Source: Photobacterium aquimaris
GTDB taxonomy: Bacteria > Pseudomonadota > Gammaproteobacteria > Enterobacterales > Vibrionaceae
NCBI RefSeq assembly: GCF_002954455.1
Contig: NZ_MSCC01000002.1
Span: 159,501 to 223,500 of the forward strand
Length of the DNA: 64,000 bases
Direction of reading: 5' to 3'
The translations under genes and the position numbers were made by a program. Under the pieces are notes generated by a model. The model was given only the letters and a program-made list of their open reading frames with translations, ran no database searches and was not told the DNA's origin. Shown here one piece after another: positions 17,639-25,709 of this stretch (its first letter is position 1; every line of letters begins with the position of its first letter).

Positions 17639-18559
17639 CTATGATTGCTGAGCCAGAAAATCATCAACCTCATCACGAGTTGGAATCGAGGTTTGCGCAC
17701 CAAAACGAGTAACCGAAATAGCAGCGGCAGCATGAGCAAATTTAATTGCTGATTCTAAAGGTAAACCTTCTAACAAACCAGTCACGAATGCGCCATTAAA
17801 GGTATCACCTGCGGCAGTTGTATCCGTCGCCTCAACACGAAATCCCGCAATAATATCACCATTACCATTCTGGCTTAGCCACACGCCTTTCGCGCCAAGG
17901 GTGATCATCACGGTTTTAATGCCTTTTGCATGCAAAACATTAGCCGCGCGTTGAGCACTATCAGCATCTGTCACCGTGATCCCTGTTAACACTTCGGCTT
18001 CGGTTTCATTTGGCGTGATAATATCCACACACGCTAATAAATCATCAGATAAAGCGCGCGCTGGCGCTGGATTTAGAATCACGGCAGTATTAGCAGCCTT
18101 CGCCACTTGAGCGGCTTTTTCAATCCCACATAACGGGGTTTCTAATTGCATCAATAAATACTCAGCTTGACGAATACGCTCTAAATCAGGCTCAATTGCA
18201 GTCGCTGTTAGCTTAGCGTTCGCTTCTGCAGACAGGCAGATACTGTTTTCACCACTGTCTGATACTTGAATCATTGCAATGCCAGTTGGACAGTTTGGTT
18301 GCATTTTCACAGCTGTGATATCAATACCGTCGATTTTGAAATTTTCACGAATATTAATCCCAAACGAGTCATCTCCTACACAAGCAATAAAGCCAATATC
18401 GGCATGTAAACGTGCCGCAGCCACCGCTTGATTTGCTCCTTTTCCGCCAGGGATAACTTGATAGTTACGCCCATGAAGCGTCTCACCCGGACGTGGAAAA
18501 GAAGGGACTTGCAGAACATGGTCAGCGTTAACACTACCTAATACCACTAACTTATTCAT
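17639..18559 (-). CDS. rbsK: Ribokinase
   Basis: Phosphorylates D-ribose to ribose-5-phosphate. At 306 residues it follows E. coli RbsK along its length: VVLGSVNADHVLQVPSFPRPGETL, GGKGANQAVAAARL, DIITPNETEAEVLTGI, and the signature DTTAAGDTFNGAF with the catalytic Asp. A deoxyribokinase (DeoK) was considered because of the neighbouring DUF4432 and FucP-like genes, but sequence similarity and the rbsD/rbsR context favour ribokinase. It is preceded by AAGGA. Confidence 0.92.
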   Translation of the reverse strand: MNKLVVLGSVNADHVLQVPSFPRPGETLHGRNYQVIPGGKGANQAVAAARLHADIGFIACVGDDSFGINIRENFKIDGIDITAVKMQPNCPTGIAMIQVSDSGENSICLSAEANAKLTATAIEPDLERIRQAEYLLMQLETPLCGIEKAAQVAKAANTAVILNPAPARALSDDLLACVDIITPNETEAEVLTGITVTDADSAQRAANVLHAKGIKTVMITLGAKGVWLSQNGNGDIIAGFRVEATDTTAAGDTFNGAFVTGLLEGLPLESAIKFAHAAAAISVTRFGAQTSIPTRDEVDDFLAQQS

Positions 18560-18643
18560 AGGATTTTCCTTGGCTCTTCGTGAGCTTTTCTAATACAAGA
18601 TAACAAAAATAGATGCTTTTGATTTTTTATAATCAGCAATCAG

Positions 18644-19660
18644 TTATACAACCGGACAAATACCAGTACGCACAGTAAAACAACGTTCTTCATGTGGTTG
18701 AAGATACAGCAAGCTGCCACACTCTTTAGCCGCTAAAAAGCCTTCAGGTCGACAAGTTGCTGGTAATGCAAATGCCGCGACTTGTTGATCGCCATTACAT
18801 AATAACCACCGCGTAGCACAATTAAATTCATGGGTATCAAACTCAGTCTGCATAAATTTATCGTCACTGAGTTGCATTCTAAACACGGCTCGATCAGCAT
18901 AACCTGCAATATCATCCATGAAATACACTATCTCTGGATCATGCATGTCAGGCTTATCTAACATTGAAATAGGTGCTGATGTTTTTAAACTGTCGTTATA
19001 TGCCAGCCATTGCGATGTCGGTTGTACGTGTGCAGGCACTGTTTCACGTAACATTAATGCTGCATCAGGTATGTTTTGTGTCATCACGGCGTTTTCAACA
19101 TAGGTCGCATTGATATGACACATATACTGCAACGGCATATTTACACTAGCAAGGTTTTTCACCACCATTTGAATATCAAATACACTGGCGTCTTTATTCA
19201 ACTTTACTGAAGGTGTTGCTAAGTAATGATCACCAAACCCCATTACATATTCATAACTGCCTTTGATAACAACACTATCATCATTAATTTCTAACCACGC
19301 ACTATCCATAGTGGCACAAGGCATTTCACCATGTAGTGCATGATCATCTTGTGGGGATGGGCAGCCCATGCGGATCATGCCAGCGTGAAAAGCAAAGCAA
19401 CCATAAGTTTCGACAATTGTTTTGGCGAATTTAGGTTCAGAGAACATATTTTTCATACACAAGTCAGTATTTAAAAACTGTGCATCCCAAATCATCTGTC
19501 CCATAAAAGGCAGTATTACTAAATGACCTTTGGCATTTTTAATTTCAACGGCATGTACGCCTGAGTTATACAGGAAGCTATGAATTTCAAAATGTTCAGA
19601 TTGAGCGATCAACGTTCTTTGCTTGGTAAAGTTTTCTTTAGATAACGGTAAGGTAAACAT
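18644..19660 (-). CDS. DUF4432 (aldose-1-epimerase-like, DeoX-related) protein
   Basis: A 338-residue cytoplasmic protein recognised as DUF4432, a galactose-mutarotase-like beta-sandwich family. Supporting stretches are ILPFMGQMIWDAQF, GCFAFHAGMIRMGCPSPQDDHALHGEMPCA and a late HEFNCATRWLLCNGDQQ. In enterobacteria a relative (DeoX) accompanies deoxyribose kinase and permease genes. Here it sits between the permease and ribokinase genes of a ribose operon, so it probably interconverts anomers of ribose or of a related pentose. Activity is inferred. GAGGA precedes the ATG. Confidence 0.75.
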   Translation of the reverse strand: MFTLPLSKENFTKQRTLIAQSEHFEIHSFLYNSGVHAVEIKNAKGHLVILPFMGQMIWDAQFLNTDLCMKNMFSEPKFAKTIVETYGCFAFHAGMIRMGCPSPQDDHALHGEMPCATMDSAWLEINDDSVVIKGSYEYVMGFGDHYLATPSVKLNKDASVFDIQMVVKNLASVNMPLQYMCHINATYVENAVMTQNIPDAALMLRETVPAHVQPTSQWLAYNDSLKTSAPISMLDKPDMHDPEIVYFMDDIAGYADRAVFRMQLSDDKFMQTEFDTHEFNCATRWLLCNGDQQVAAFALPATCRPEGFLAAKECGSLLYLQPHEERCFTVRTGICPVV

Positions 19661-19713
19661 CTTTTATTCCTCACAAAATTGACCACCCATCATTGAGTGG
19701 TCACAGTTGAACA

Positions 19714-21036
19714 TTACGCCTTAGCAGCCACAAAATTGAATCGTTGCTTGTATTGCTTTTCATTCATGAAGTAAACGAATACCACCGCGAAACACAGCGC
19801 ACTAACAATGAATGAAGACTGAAGGCCAATATTATCGGCCAGTAAACCTTGAATCACCGGAATAGCCGCACCACCAATAATAGACATCACCACAAAACCA
19901 CCTGCAGTCTCTGTGTAACGGGTATCAACAGACTGTAGCGTTGAAGCAAAAATCGTTGCCCAGCAAGGTGCAAATAACGCAGATGTTCCTACAGCAACCC
20001 AAACAGCACTGAAGTTAGGCACAAAAGTTACATACATCAAGCAAGCAAAACCGACGGCTGAGTAGCCCATTAATACATTTTCTTGTGAGGTTTTGGTAAA
20101 TAAGTAGTTCGCGAGTAGCTTACCTAAGAAGTACATGATGAAGGCATACAATAAGTAATTAGCCGCATCATGCTCAACCATATTATGATCTAACTCTAAC
20201 GCTAGACGAATCGTAAATGACCATACCGCTACTTGCATACCAACATAAGCAAACTGGGTTACAATACCTTTAAAGAAACGCTTATTACCCATTAAATAAG
20301 CCAGTGTTTCACCAAACGAAGGCTGATTATCTTTACTGTCTGTCGCCGCTTTACAATTAGGGTATTCAGTCACTGCAATTAAAACCGCAATCGTTGCTAT
20401 TACACCCACTAACCACTTATAAGGTTCTAATGTTTGTTGTAATACTTGCTCTTTAAAAGCGGCAAGTTCAGGGCCCGTCAAGGTCGCCATCATATGACCA
20501 ACATCAACACCTTCTTGGAAAATAAGATGTTTACCAAGTAACAAACCAATGATGTAGCCCATCGCGTTAATGGTATGAGAAATGTTTAATCGTAGTGTCG
20601 AACGCTCAGGCTCACCAATCATCGCAGAATAAGTATTACATGAGGTTTCAAGGAACGACAATCCAATCGCAATACAAAAAATTGCCGCTAGGAACATGGT
20701 ATAGGTGCCAGCATGGGATGCTGGAAAGAACATTAAACAACCTAAAATATATAACGCTAAACCGAGTAGTATTGCCAATTTATAAGAGGATTTTTTAACA
20801 ACCATCGATGCAGGGATGGCGACTAAAAAATAAGCACCATAAAATGCCGATTGTACCAACGCTGAAGCAAAATTAGACAGTTCAAAAATGGATTTAAATT
20901 GGGTAATCAATACATCATTAAGCGCTGCAGCCGCAGACCAAAGGGCAAACACTGACGATAATAATAAAAATTGGAATATTGGCGTTTTATTTAAAAAACC
21001 ATCCGCCTGTTGAATTGTATTATTCTTAATAAACAT
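19714..21036 (-). CDS. FucP-family MFS sugar permease, probable ribose transporter
   Basis: A 440-residue, 12-helix major facilitator transporter of the fucose:proton symporter family. It has the family block GLSFLETSCNTYSAMIGEP in helix 4 to 5 and GGFVVMSIIGGAAIPVIQGLLAD in the C-terminal half. In the ribose operon it takes the place of the usual RbsABC ABC importer. FucP relatives carry fucose, glucose/galactose or deoxyribose (DeoP); ribose as substrate is deduced from rbsD, rbsK and rbsR. A GGAAG site precedes the ATG. Confidence 0.8.
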   Translation of the reverse strand: MFIKNNTIQQADGFLNKTPIFQFLLLSSVFALWSAAAALNDVLITQFKSIFELSNFASALVQSAFYGAYFLVAIPASMVVKKSSYKLAILLGLALYILGCLMFFPASHAGTYTMFLAAIFCIAIGLSFLETSCNTYSAMIGEPERSTLRLNISHTINAMGYIIGLLLGKHLIFQEGVDVGHMMATLTGPELAAFKEQVLQQTLEPYKWLVGVIATIAVLIAVTEYPNCKAATDSKDNQPSFGETLAYLMGNKRFFKGIVTQFAYVGMQVAVWSFTIRLALELDHNMVEHDAANYLLYAFIMYFLGKLLANYLFTKTSQENVLMGYSAVGFACLMYVTFVPNFSAVWVAVGTSALFAPCWATIFASTLQSVDTRYTETAGGFVVMSIIGGAAIPVIQGLLADNIGLQSSFIVSALCFAVVFVYFMNEKQYKQRFNFVAAKA

Positions 21037-21161
21037 AATATATCTTCCATAAAATCACCACGCCACCTAGCGTAGGCGATATTTGTTTATATTTAGGTAG
21101 ACCTTATCTATATAGAGCAACACTCGATATAGACTAACGAACCAGATGTTCGATTTATGCC

Positions 21162-21581
21162 TTAAAACACCACACCTGTTTGGAAAATAATATTGGCATA
21201 CGGCGTATATTCACCGGTTCTTACCACTGCACGGCTTTGCGCAGTACGTTGTTTAAATTCTTCATGGGATAAATAACCAATTTGAATTGATTTACCCGTT
21301 GTTAAACACTCTTGATCAAGCACAGCGAGTAATGCTTGGTGGTGCTTAGGGCTGACTTTTGCAAATTCAGTTGCCATCAACACTGCTTCAATTTGTGATT
21401 CAGATAAAATAACTTTCACGGTATCGAGAAAACTCGGTACACCATGGGTTAATGCCAGATCGATACGTTGTACATGTTGAGGTATTGGCAAGCCTGCATC
21501 ACAAATAGTGATTTCATCGGTATGTCCTAGCGTTGCCACAAGGTACGAAAGTTCTGCATTAATTAGAGTGCTTTTCTTCAT
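21162..21581 (-). CDS. rbsD: D-ribose pyranase
   Basis: Converts beta-D-ribopyranose to the furanose form used by ribokinase. It is 139 aa, the same length as E. coli RbsD, with His20 and Asp28 (GHTDEITICDAGLPIP) and the C-terminal RTGEYTPYANII segment conserved. It is the first gene of the operon and lies about 80 bases downstream of an RbsR-type palindrome. A FucU mutarotase assignment is less likely given the very close RbsD match. Confidence 0.92.
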   Translation of the reverse strand: MKKSTLINAELSYLVATLGHTDEITICDAGLPIPQHVQRIDLALTHGVPSFLDTVKVILSESQIEAVLMATEFAKVSPKHHQALLAVLDQECLTTGKSIQIGYLSHEEFKQRTAQSRAVVRTGEYTPYANIIFQTGVVF

Positions 21582-21660
21582 TTAATTGACCTTCTCGTTA
21601 CACGTTATATGACTCATTTATCTGTCTTGGAATTGATGTTTATAATTGACAGGAAACGCT

Positions 21661-21676
21661 ATCGAAACGTTTCGAT
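21661..21676. promoter_or_regulatory. LacI/RbsR-type operator 1
   Basis: ATCGAAACGTTTCGAT is a perfect 16-bp palindrome, close to the E. coli RbsR operator core (CGAAACGTTTCG), 85 bases upstream of the rbsD start. Confidence 0.85.
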
Positions 21677-21725
21677 GTGAATAATAAACCGCTGTAAAAA
21701 ATTCACCATAGTGAAATATATAAGC

Positions 21726-21741
21726 TGTGAGAATGATCGCT
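21726..21741. promoter_or_regulatory. Weak CRP-like half site in the rbs promoter region
   Basis: TGTGA-N6-TCGCT between the two operators keeps one good half of the CRP consensus. CRP control of ribose use is known in enterics; this site alone is weak evidence. Confidence 0.25.
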
Positions 21742-21793
21742 TTCAAGCCTAAAAACAGGCTTAAAAAAGTTATTTTGCTCACATTTTTACCAG

Positions 21794-21805
21794 CGAAACG
21801 TTTCG
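21794..21805. promoter_or_regulatory. LacI/RbsR-type operator 2
   Basis: CGAAACGTTTCG repeats the core of operator 1, centred 131 bases from it. Two sites at this distance allow repression by DNA looping. Confidence 0.8.
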
Positions 21806-21840
21806 ATACCGAGATGGAAAAATAAAATAGAAAAAAGCAA

Positions 21841-21867
21841 AAAAACCATATTTGATTAAAATATGGC
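21841..21867 (-). terminator. Rho-independent terminator of maeA
   Basis: CCATATTT / GATTA / AAATATGG, followed on the minus strand by a T-run, directly after the malic enzyme gene. Confidence 0.8.
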
Positions 21868-21894
21868 TTTAAAAATCATTAAAATTTTGTGAGT

Positions 21895-23610
21895 TTATAC
21901 TCGTCGATAAGGAAGGTATACCGGTTCCCACATATGCTCAGCTAATACTTGTTTCAGATCTTTATTCCGCAAATAGCTACACGCATCCGTCGCTTGCATT
22001 TGGGTTAAAATAGTATGCGCAACATAGATCGAAACAGTCTTCAAATCACTGATTCTAGGATAAATACAACCCATCGCTATATCTTCATCACTGACACACT
22101 CAGCAAGTGCATAAGAAGCGGTTGTAAACATATCTTGAGTGATTTTTTCCGTTTGCGACACAATCGATGCCAATCCAACCCCTGGGAAAATAAACACATT
22201 ATTACCCTGTCCAATACGGTATTGATGACCATTGTACTCAACATCAGAGAATGGACTACCTGTTGCCACAATTGCTTGACCATCACTCCAATGATAAATC
22301 GCTTCAGGAATGGCTTCACAATTAGCGGTGGGATTTGATAACGGGAAGATAATTGGCCTTGGTGTATATTCCATCATCTTTTGAATATGTTCGCTTGTGA
22401 ACGAGCCACCAATACCACTCGCCCCCAGTAATACCGTCACTGGATGATTATTGATTAACTCTGTTAAGCTTATTTTTCCTAATTCAGCAGCATGCCAATC
22501 TGCTGAAATTGAACGGGGTTTAGCATAGCGACGTTTATAATCTTCTAAGCCATCACGATCATCAAACACTACCCCTTGAGAATCAAGAATGAAAATTTTT
22601 GCCCGTGCCGAATGATGAGTACATCCTTCTTTAAGTAACCCTGCATAGATTTGATCAGCAACACCGACTCCACCAGCGCCAGCACCATAAATAACATAGG
22701 TTTGATCAACTAAGCGCTCTTGCTTGATCTTACATGCTCCTAAGATACCCGCTAATACAACCGAGCCCGTACCTTGAATATCATCATTAAACGACGGCAA
22801 ACTGTCTTCGTAATCACTCAGATTATTAAACGCATTGGCTTTACTGAAATCTTCCCATTGCAAGACTGCTTTTGGAAAATGACGTTTGACTTGTTTTACA
22901 AAAGCTTTAATAAAGCGCTTATAAGCATCGCCACGTAGTCGTTTACGTGAAATGCCTAAATACATCGGATCATCGAGTAACTCTTGGTTATCAGTCCCGA
23001 CATCTAACGCAATTGGTAAACAATGGGCGGGGTGGATTCCAGCACCTAACGTATAGAGTGATAACTTACCAATCGGAATACCCATCCCGCCAACACCTTG
23101 ATCGCCAATACCTAAAATACCTTGGCTATCAGTTACAACAATAATTTTGATGTCTTTGCCCATAAAATGACGCGACATCTCACCCATGGCATTAATGTTT
23201 TCTTCTGTAATATATAATCCACGGGCTTTTTGATAGCGATGGCTAAATTCTTGACATGCTTTACCGACAGTTGGGGTATAAATAATCGGCGTCATTTCTT
23301 CTACATGACGCGATAACAGCGCATAAAAGAGGGTTTCATTACGATCTTGCAATGAACGTAAGAACAGGTATTTTTCAATATCTGTTGATGCACTACGAAA
23401 GCCGTCATAAACTCGGTTAAGCTGATCATCAAATGTTTGTACTCGTGGCGGTAATAACCCTGTTAGTTGAAAAGCTTCGCGCTCTTCTTGAGTAAACGCC
23501 GTACTTTTATTTAAAGTGCGATCATTGAGTAACTCGGTGCCGGTTAACGACACTGGACGAAACACTTTCCCTTGCGCATCTTTCCATCTGAGGTACTTAC
23601 CGATAGTCAT
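21895..23610 (-). CDS. maeA: NAD-dependent malic enzyme
   Basis: Decarboxylates malate to pyruvate with reduction of NAD, in the cytoplasm. Landmarks are MTPIIYTPTVGKACQEFSH (malic N domain with the catalytic Tyr), VVTDSQGILGIGDQGVGGMGIPIGKLSLY, SFNDDIQGTGSVVLAGIL (metal-binding Asp) and the nucleotide-binding YGAGAGGVGVADQI. The frame opens at 23664, but ATG 23610 has GGAGA at 7 bases and gives 571 aa, near the 565 of E. coli MaeA. It is a single gene with its own terminator. Confidence 0.92.
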   Translation of the reverse strand: MTIGKYLRWKDAQGKVFRPVSLTGTELLNDRTLNKSTAFTQEEREAFQLTGLLPPRVQTFDDQLNRVYDGFRSASTDIEKYLFLRSLQDRNETLFYALLSRHVEEMTPIIYTPTVGKACQEFSHRYQKARGLYITEENINAMGEMSRHFMGKDIKIIVVTDSQGILGIGDQGVGGMGIPIGKLSLYTLGAGIHPAHCLPIALDVGTDNQELLDDPMYLGISRKRLRGDAYKRFIKAFVKQVKRHFPKAVLQWEDFSKANAFNNLSDYEDSLPSFNDDIQGTGSVVLAGILGACKIKQERLVDQTYVIYGAGAGGVGVADQIYAGLLKEGCTHHSARAKIFILDSQGVVFDDRDGLEDYKRRYAKPRSISADWHAAELGKISLTELINNHPVTVLLGASGIGGSFTSEHIQKMMEYTPRPIIFPLSNPTANCEAIPEAIYHWSDGQAIVATGSPFSDVEYNGHQYRIGQGNNVFIFPGVGLASIVSQTEKITQDMFTTASYALAECVSDEDIAMGCIYPRISDLKTVSIYVAHTILTQMQATDACSYLRNKDLKQVLAEHMWEPVYLPYRRV

Positions 23611-23839
23611 ATTCAGTCTCCGTGTATAACAACAATAACCGGTATACTTTATTATCACTAACAACGATTAACATTGTTGTTCATCATGACAAAGCCACCA
23701 TGTGAACTAGAGTGTATACCTAACCGCAGCACAAAAATGTGAACAGTCGCATTGTTAATTATATCTGGTTAAAAAAACACCACCGACTTATTAACTATAG
23801 AAAATAACAAATAACCGTTTATGAAAAAACACGTAACAA

Positions 23840-24181
23840 TTATAAGTTTTCCCGTCTAATTGCCACTTTATCGCAGCAAAATGGCGCGATTTTAAGATTA
23901 TCTCGCGCTTGTAGATCGGCATCACTATAAAGCTGGTATTTTAAACGCTGAAAAAAACCATTTTTATAGTTCACACCAGTAGCTGTAATAATGGTTAATA
24001 TTTGTTGAAATTCAATGTATCTAAAATCATATTGAACTCGCAATGTATGCGCCGTTTTGATTGTAGCAGGCATAATATATTGATTAGCATTTAGTGTGAT
24101 GAGCATCGATGCTAGCGCTGTTGTCGAACCATCAATACTGCAACGACGCTGATGAGGCTCAATTTTTACTATCGGTTTCAT
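23840..24181 (-). CDS. Small protein with C-terminal Cys-Cys motif, unknown function
   Basis: A 113-residue protein without a signal peptide. The middle (residues about 40-75: PATIKTAHTLRVQYDFRYIE then a helix FQQILTIITATG) could adopt an HMA-like beta-alpha-beta fold. The end reads ARDNLKIAPFCCDKVA, with a Cys-Cys pair. It starts 13 bases after the 35-residue Cys-Cys membrane peptide gene and is surely coexpressed with it. I recall similar pairs in marine gammaproteobacteria but know no function; handling of a soft metal such as copper is a guess. Confidence 0.6.
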   Translation of the reverse strand: MKPIVKIEPHQRRCSIDGSTTALASMLITLNANQYIMPATIKTAHTLRVQYDFRYIEFQQILTIITATGVNYKNGFFQRLKYQLYSDADLQARDNLKIAPFCCDKVAIRRENL

Positions 24182-24194
24182 TACTGCACCTTAT

Positions 24195-24302
24195 TTATTG
24201 CCAATAAGAAGCAATTAATAACACCACGAAAATTCCACCAATTAACTTTAATAATAACCCTAAACTTGCGCCACCTTTAGGGGCTTTATTACAGCAACTC
24301 AT
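24195..24302 (-). CDS. 35-residue membrane peptide with N-terminal Cys-Cys
   Basis: ATG 24302 encodes MSCCNKAPKGGA followed by a single hydrophobic helix (SLGLLLKLIGGIFVVLLIAS) ending in YWQ. The gene is too short for usual gene calling. The Cys pair near the N-terminus and tight linkage (13 bases) to the next gene, whose product ends in a Cys-Cys motif, suggest a two-protein unit at the inner membrane. Function unknown. Confidence 0.55.
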   Translation of the reverse strand: MSCCNKAPKGGASLGLLLKLIGGIFVVLLIASYWQ

Positions 24303-24375
24303 ATTTGGCTCTCTTTATCAGCATATCAATAAAGTATTATCATAAAGCTTACACAAAGGGGAAGGTCAAGAAAAC

Positions 24376-24408
24376 GTGTGAGTTACATCGCCATTATGTA
24401 ACTCACAC
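24376..24408 (-). terminator. Terminator downstream of the tatA gene
   Basis: GTGTGAGTTACAT / CGCCATT / ATGTAACTCACAC is a perfect 13-bp hairpin. On the minus strand it is followed by GTTTTC, a modest T-run. Confidence 0.7.
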
Positions 24409-24431
24409 CTACCATAACGTTAAGGGGCTGA

Positions 24432-24617
24432 TTATTGATTATCTGTCGATTTGGCAGCTGCTTCAGTGTTTGATTGTGGTTCATCTTTGACTGCATGTTG
24501 AAAACCACGCAGTGCATAGCCAAGATCACTACCTAATGTTCGAAGTTTTTTAGTACCAAATAATAAAACAAAAATAACGGCAACAATAAGTAGCTTACCG
24601 ATGCTAATTTCACCCAT
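24432..24617 (-). CDS. tatA: TatA/E-family twin-arginine translocase subunit
   Basis: A 61-residue protein with the TatA layout: a short periplasmic end, one helix ([22 protein letters not shown]), the hinge and amphipathic helix [18 protein letters not shown] with the usual FGTKKLR-G-D-G pattern, and a short polar tail. TatA multimers form the passage for folded exported proteins. It stands without tatB or tatC, so it is probably a second, TatE-like copy. It follows a small membrane protein gene by 2 bases. Confidence 0.85.
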   Translation of the reverse strand: MGEISIGKLLIVAVIFVLLFGTKKLRTLGSDLGYALRGFQHAVKDEPQSNTEAAAKSTDNQ

Positions 24618-24619
24618 TT

Positions 24620-24892
24620 TTAATTAATCTCTTGTTGTTCATTTTTAGACAAATAACGCTCTTTAGCAGCTGCAATGATAAATACAGCAGCAAAAAAAAC
24701 CCCAATAAACCATTTCGCTTCCAGAAATTCAGGAAAATAGTGGGTAATTGATAATTCAATTAAAAGAAGCACTGAAAAGATCTGTAAACCGACAATGGTT
24801 AATTGTAACCAGGTTGCTTTTTTATAAAGGCTACGCGTTAGCATCCATATGAAAAATATAACAGCGAGACCAAGTTTTACTTCAATAAACAT
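24620..24892 (-). CDS. Small membrane protein of unknown function
   Basis: 90 residues with three hydrophobic segments (about residues 5-18, 29-48, 60-76) and a charged end ([16 protein letters not shown]). It immediately precedes tatA on the same strand and is probably cotranscribed. I do not recognise the family. Confidence 0.6.
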   Translation of the reverse strand: MFIEVKLGLAVIFFIWMLTRSLYKKATWLQLTIVGLQIFSVLLLIELSITHYFPEFLEAKWFIGVFFAAVFIIAAAKERYLSKNEQQEIN

Positions 24893-25013
24893 ATTTATAC
24901 CTTCAATGAGTCCAACTCAATTGATGGTATAAATTTTAATCTAATGTTTATGTAAAGATTATCATGATAGATATAAATTTTTTATAAACGACATTCATTT
25001 ATATCGTTACGAT

Positions 25014-25709
25014 TTAATCGTCACTAATTAACCGATATCCCACCCCATTTTCAGTAATAATATACTGTGGCTGGGCAGGAGAACGTTCTATTTTATGTCG
25101 CAGTTGTGCAATATGAATCCGTACATAGTGAGCATGCTCGGTATAATTCCCGCCCCAAACTTCTTTTAATATCTGTTTATGGGTCAATACCTTACCCATA
25201 TTTTTAGCTAATAAAGTGAAGATCCTGTATTCTTTTGGGGTTAACTTAATTACTTCACCTGCATTGGTGACAGTTTGCATTGCTAAGTCTAATACGACAT
25301 CTCCAAACTGATGCTGGCTGATCTCAACTGAGTTCATGGTAACATTAAGCCGTAATGCCACTCGTATTCTTGCTAACAACTCCCCACTACCAAAAGGCTT
25401 TGTTAAATAATCATTTGCGCCAGCATCAAGCGCAAGCACTTTATCCGCTTCTTTATCACGAGCAGAGATAACAATAATCGGTGTTTCAGTCCATGAACGT
25501 AGCTCTTTAGTAAAATCAAGACCATCGGCATCAGGTAATCCTAGATCTAATAATATTAAATGTGGGCTCCATGTGATAATTTGTTTAAGACCTTCTTGTG
25601 CAGTCTCAACAGTTTTAACCTGATAGCCATGTCCCGTGGTTAAAATATCAAGAAAGCGACGGATAGGTGCTTCATCTTCAATAATTAAAATCTTACTATC
25701 ATTATTCAT
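25014..25709 (-). CDS. kdpE: KdpE-like response regulator (OmpR family)
   Basis: A 231-residue regulator. The receiver domain carries the phosphorylatable Asp55 in LILLDLGLPDADGL and Lys in YLTKPFGSGELLARIR; the OmpR-type winged helix ends with HAHYVRIHIAQLRHKIE and NGVGYRL, which matches KdpE. It overlaps the kinase gene by 8 bases. The expected kdpFABC pump genes are not here. The linked gene is kup, so this pair may control potassium uptake through Kup. Confidence 0.88.
   Translation of the reverse strand: MNNDSKILIIEDEAPIRRFLDILTTGHGYQVKTVETAQEGLKQIITWSPHLILLDLGLPDADGLDFTKELRSWTETPIIVISARDKEADKVLALDAGANDYLTKPFGSGELLARIRVALRLNVTMNSVEISQHQFGDVVLDLAMQTVTNAGEVIKLTPKEYRIFTLLAKNMGKVLTHKQILKEVWGGNYTEHAHYVRIHIAQLRHKIERSPAQPQYIITENGVGYRLISDD

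Noticed and set aside
17639..21581. Deoxyribose (deoQKPX-like) operon instead of ribose
   Set aside because: DUF4432 and the FucP-like permease recall DeoX and DeoP, but the kinase, regulator and rbsD match RbsK, RbsR and RbsD far better, and the operators match the RbsR type.
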